The notes under the pieces were generated by a model, which saw only the letters and a list, made by a program, of their open reading frames with translations, did not search any database and was not told the DNA's origin. Shown here in pieces: positions 59,520 to 64,000 of a stretch of DNA of 64,000 bases. The position numbers and the translations under genes are program-made. Position 1 is the stretch's first letter; every line of letters begins with the position of its first letter. This DNA comes from Acestrorhynchus altus (Eukaryota; Chordata; Actinopteri; Characiformes; Acestrorhynchidae): the NCBI GenBank assembly GCA_034509495.1, contig CM067522.1, forward strand, positions 12,543,028 through 12,607,027, in the 5' to 3' direction.

Positions 59520-61910
59520 GGTGTGTGCTGGACTCAGATTGTTGGAATTCATAAACAAATTATGTAGACTCATAATCAGCTGCAGCAATACAGAAGCAAA
59601 TGATAGCACAGCCCTAAGTCATCAATACAAACTCTTGTATATGAATGTGAGAATGTGCGTGGGCTGTTTAAGATCCACTAGTGTTTCTCTCTGTGATGTC
59701 CTTGCCTTTGAGTCAGCTGAAGAAACATTAGAAGTACAGATTTGCCTGCCAGTGCTACTTTAATAATCCAGCATCTCCACAGCTGATGGCATCAACTTGC
59801 TTGTTTTGGCACTCTGAACTGTGGGTGACAGACGAGAAATAATGGTTTAAATGTTATCTCAGCAGTTGGTGTGATTTTGCTTGTAAAACGTATTATACAA
59901 CATATATAGCAATATATGAAAATACAGTAGTCAGACTATGTCGTTTTTAGAACCCAGTTCGAAGAATAAGGAACAATAAAAATAACTGAAATGAAAAATC
60001 ATAAAACTGTCATTCAATAGTGGGTTTCCTGCCATGAACTGCTTCCCATGTCATTCAAAAACATTGTCTTCATTCTTTAAAACCATTCATTAGTATAAAG
60101 ACCTGTGTGCTTAGGGTCATTGTATTGCTGTGTGTGCCACGTTACATGTCCACAAACATGTTATGAAGATCAGACTGATTGTCTCCCATTTATTGAAAAC
60201 ACCTCAAATTCAAATCACCTGCTAATCTAAAAGGTCCATATACTTCACATGATATTAGATCATTTTGTAATTGTAATATTTGTGTCTCATTTGTTTGATT
60301 TAGTTCTTATCTACTTTTAGTTCTTTTTAAAAATCTGATGAAACTGTAGTTCAAATACAGAAGTATAGACAGATGTCTATACTACACAAACTATAAACAC
60401 TATCACACTGTCAACTGGCCTTTTCCACCAAAAGAACCATTTCGCATTTACACCAGTTTTAGTGGAACCGAGGATATGTCACAGAATATGTCATCAACAG
60501 AGGACATGGCCTAGAGTCAGTAAACAGATGATGATGAAGAGAGGATGGCAGAGCATACAGACTACCTGTGAGCATTTGTACTGTTGTTATAGATGTTTGT
60601 ATTTCTCCAAAAAGCAAAAATGGACAAACTTTTGGTGATAAGAAGACATAGAAAACTACAAAGTTTCCTTGCTCTTGTATAACTAGAAACACTTTTTAGG
60701 TTACCTATATTTTTAACCTATTTTTGTTTGTGGAAATGCACAGAATGGTTCAAAATGAGGTTCACAAACCAGAATGGAACCCTTTCCACTTTAGTGGAAA
60801 TGGCCCAAGCAAGTGAATTTCTTCAGTTCTATTTTTTCTATCTACCCTAAATAAAACTCTCCTAAATGTGTGTGTGTTCTGTTTTTGACACCCTTGGCTT
60901 ATACATAAGGCAAACTGATGTTGTTTATTATTATGCTGACCTTTAAAATGCAAACCTGCAGTTTTTCTCAGGCTTTTTAAGTGACTTTTTTCAATATACG
61001 CTGTACACACAGGACTACATGTACTGAACAACTAATGAAAGCTGTACTGAAAGCTAATGAACTTAACACACTTTTGGATACACTCTTTTCAAATAATCCA
61101 AAATTCAAAATGACTGGCAATAATTATTACTTACTCCTTAATAAAAAGTACAGTAATAATGATATTTAAAATAATTGTTAATGCATCATTTATATGACTT
61201 CATTCTCTGCTATCTTATTACACACGAGAAACTGTGGGCATAACACCATGGCCTTTAAATTGTGAAAGAAGATCTCCTGCAGTTAAGCTAGCTGCCAAAA
61301 ACACTGGACAGCAAATCATTTGAGCATCATGTGCAGGGCATGTTTATTGCTGTTTCATCTAAAAGTATTATAGACATCCAACTCATTAAAGCACATTTAA
61401 AATTGCCACCACCATCTATAAACACTACATAGTGAAAAGTCCACCATAACTTGATCAAAAATAATTTACCATTTGAGAAATTCAGCTTTTACTTGATCAT
61501 AATCCTTAACAGACTCAAAAACCACCAAGATAAGATTGCTCTTTTCACCTTTTCCAAGGTTTAAAATATATTATTCACACATATTCCTGTTCTTAAAGTC
61601 TGTCCATTAACACTATATTTCAAAATACAGAAACACCCAAATTTGGACATTATTTGATCAATGTTTATGGGTGGACAACATAAAAATAACTAATACTTAA
61701 CTTAAAAATACTTCTTCTACTTCTTAAAATTCCACGGAATATAGAGAAGTCTGTCTTTAAGACATAAAAGAATGTTTTATAGAACCATGAACAGTCAAAG
61801 AACCCTTTGCATGGTTAAAGGATACTTTGAATCACAAAAGGGTGAATTCAACCCTTTGGATGAATAAAGGGTTGTTTGCATTGTGAAAGGGGTCTTCAGG
61901 TTAGTGGACA
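58601..61910. other. no exon recognised; (GT)n at about 59432-59526
   Basis: Probably the next Kelch gene intron. It contains a long (GT)n microsatellite, whose poly-Val/Cys frames are artefacts. No BTB or BACK coding exon was identified. Confidence 0.5.
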
Positions 61911-62195
61911 ATGGGCTGTGTGCAGACTGCAAACACAGCACCCACAAGCCCTCATCCTGCTCTCTGGAGACTTCAATCTTGCTTTTCCAATCTTCGCTCT
62001 GCCAACTTTAACTCCTCACTGCTCCCTCCACTTGGAAGATCTGACCATTATCTAATTCATCTTTTGCCTGTGTACAAAACCCTACAGAGTGAACCAGCAG
62101 TGACCCCCCCATGGTGAAGAAATGGTCTAAGGAGTCTGAAGAGGCTCTGTAACACTGTTTTGAAACCACAGCAGACCACAGACCATATTTTTGAA
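61911..62195 (+). mobile_element. CR1/L2-type LINE fragment, end of endonuclease domain
   Basis: Plus-strand pieces ILLSGDFN, then LPPLGRSDHYLIHLLPVYKT (the SDH motif of the apurinic endonuclease) and, in another frame, VKKWSKESEEAL followed by HCFETT. Same lineage as 4983-5219 and 13800-14600, but a different part of the protein. Confidence 0.85.
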
Positions 62196-62929
62196 TGAAG
62201 AACCCTTGAAGAACCCCAAATTTTAAGTGTGCAGGCCAATAATCACCATTTATTAGAAACACTTATTCACATCCTATATAATCATTTCAAGTGTAAACGA
62301 AGGATAAAACCTCATCCATCATCAATCCTGTTACCTGCCAATACTCATGAGGAATGAGGCAAATTAGAAACACATTTGGCACAGAATTGATTGTTAAAAT
62401 AATGGAAAAAGAATTTAATATCACCTTTGGCAAGGCTAAATCATTTTTAATTTCAAAGAGAGGGCAGTCAGTTCATAAACGAGCTCATGCTGAAACTAGA
62501 CCTTAGAGAGGAAAGCAAGAGCAGCTTTAAAAAACTGAGACGAAAGCCGGCACAATCCATGAGAGCCGTGTGAGTCAAGGTTCAGGCTGTTGTTGCGAAA
62601 TTGATGCTCCAGGATACATTTTGAAGGCAGACATGAAAGCAGTCAAAGAGCTGTGAGCAGCAAATAATACAGAGCAATACTTAGATTTACTGACTTGCCA
62701 AATTCAGCACAAGGGCATGATGGAGCCACATGACTGATTGCATTTTGTCACCATATTAAATTAACTGTGGTGTGTCCTTTGGTCTTTCAGCAGCTTGTTA
62801 CTGACTCCTGTCTTAGATATAAATTACTCCTGAAAGCAACACATTTACTTTCATAGCTTTCTTCACTTATTCATGTTTATCTTTCTTATGAAGAAATAGA
62901 TCTACAGCTGGGGTTGGGCATTAACCTAC

Positions 62930-63120
62930 ATTAACCGTTAGGTCCCATGACTAATTTTGCAGGATATTTTCATTGTTTGATTTACTTTAATTTGCCAAAA
63001 AAAAAAAAACATTAGAAAAGTATTCAAGTATTTTCAAGAGATCCTAGGCTACACAAATTTGTCTTCATTTGAGATGTAAATATTAACAGAATTTAGATAT
63101 GCATATGAATTTGAGGTTAC
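62930..63120 (+). repeat. unclassified dispersed repeat, copy 3
   Basis: 'gcaggatattttcattgtttgatttactttaatttgcc' and 'agagatcctaggctacacaaatttgtcttcatttgagatgtaaatattaacagaatttag' match 55835-56020. Confidence 0.7.
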
Positions 63121-63770
63121 TCTCCCCTGGGTTTAAGGTTCCTCAACAACTTGCACTTTGACCACGTTTTCTAGAGCCAGTATTAAGTTTCTGGAAAAAT
63201 TCTGTTTGGATATTTGATCACTCTTCTTCACAGAATTGGTAGAATGCAATTGATTTCTGGCCATGGAGCCAACTTTTATGCACAGTCCACATATTTTCAG
63301 TTGAGGTCAGGACTTTGGGTAGGTTAGCCTGCTTTATCCATTCCACATCCACCTTTAAAGTGTTTGGGGTCACTGTCCTGTTGGAACACTAAATATTTAA
63401 CTTTCTCACCTTTCATACAAACCTCTGGTTATTGTGAACAATTTAGTCTTGGACTCTTCTAACCATAAAACCTTCCTCCAGAAGGCTTTGATTGATCCAT
63501 GTGGTCAGCTGCAAATTTAGTCAAGCATGAAGGTGTTGATTTTGGATCTGGGACTTCTTTCTTGGACGACAGTCTTTCAGTGCCTGGTGATGGAAAACTC
63601 CCTTGACTGTAGACAATGACACAAGTGTTCCAGCAGCGTCCAGTATTCATGGCAAGCTTGTGTTTCTTGGGGTCATGGGTTGATCCTGAAGATCCAAACC
63701 AATTTCCTGTCAGCTTAGGGTGACATTTTGGGTCTTCTTCAAGACCATAGCAAGTTGGCTACACCTCCCA
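63121..63770 (-). mobile_element. degenerate Tc1-like transposon remnant
   Basis: The minus strand gives a 63-codon frame containing LTKFAADHMDQSKPSGGRFY and flanking pieces. The plus-strand text 'agtgtttggggtcactgtcctgttggaac' and 'cttctttcttggacgacagtctttcag' is the reverse complement of a Tc1-type transposase of another subfamily. Frames are broken. Confidence 0.65.
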
Positions 63771-64000
63771 ATAACTTGTACTTATGTTTAAACTATTTTT
63801 GGCCTTTTGTTTAAACATTCCTGGCTTAAATATATGACAATCTATGATTATCATTCTTAGATCTGTAATGAGAAAAAAGCTCGTTTCCATGATGATCAAT
63901 TTCCAACATGACAGCAAACCTTTTAAGCAAACATAAAATATCAAAACATAACTCAAAATATGGTACAATTCATACAAATATTTAAATTCTTTAAATGAAG

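Overview
This window looks like chromosomal DNA from a teleost fish. It has long introns with consensus GT-AG exon borders, no bacterial-type gene packing, dense (CA)n, (CT)n and (AAT)n microsatellites, and many decayed Tc1/mariner transposons, palindromic MITE-like elements, tRNA-derived SINEs and non-LTR retrotransposon fragments. Almost every open frame above 60 codons is a chance ORF, a microsatellite translation or a piece of a transposable element. The host genes appear only as short exons on the minus strand.

Two host genes can be supported, both on the minus strand. (1) A BTB-Kelch family gene closest to KLHL20 but clearly diverged runs from about 58.6 kb down to 40.4 kb, and probably on to 38.5 or 31.4 kb. 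Six exons (58452-58600, 53721-53904, 45583-45726, 43723-43856, 42006-42217, 40371-40477) join in phase to encode a linker and six Kelch blades, with the last blade unfinished at the final one. Two weaker candidate exons (38455-38528 and 31447-31490) would supply the closing strand and stop. The BTB and BACK exons must lie beyond the right edge. (2) The 5' end of a sodium-activated potassium channel gene of the KCNT (Slack/Slick) family, most likely kcnt1. The diagnostic exon (29372-29528) encodes the PPLPPRYRFRDLLLG block. A short first exon at 35690-35720, inside a CpG-rich region with three CCAAT boxes, is phase-matched to it. A second possible first exon at 2083-2114 resembles the other KCNT1 N-terminus and ends in the same splice phase. 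The common channel exons were not found and should lie left of position 1.

Layout: 1-3 kb, tandem repeats, CT-rich minisatellites and the candidate downstream kcnt1 promoter exon. 3-29 kb, intronic DNA filled with Tc1-like, LINE, SINE and MITE remnants. 29-36 kb, kcnt1 5' exons, more repeats and the CpG-rich promoter region. 38-59 kb, Kelch gene exons and introns, including a degenerate L1-type LINE at 47.7-49.7 kb. 59-64 kb, intronic or intergenic repeats with no recognised exon.

The most useful points are the probable two-promoter structure of the channel gene, the likely nesting of its upstream first exon inside or next to the 3' end of the Kelch gene, the divergence of the Kelch gene from KLHL20, and several internally repeated or palindromic elements. 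No entirely novel system is evident. All family assignments come from reading translations and recalling family features, with no database search.
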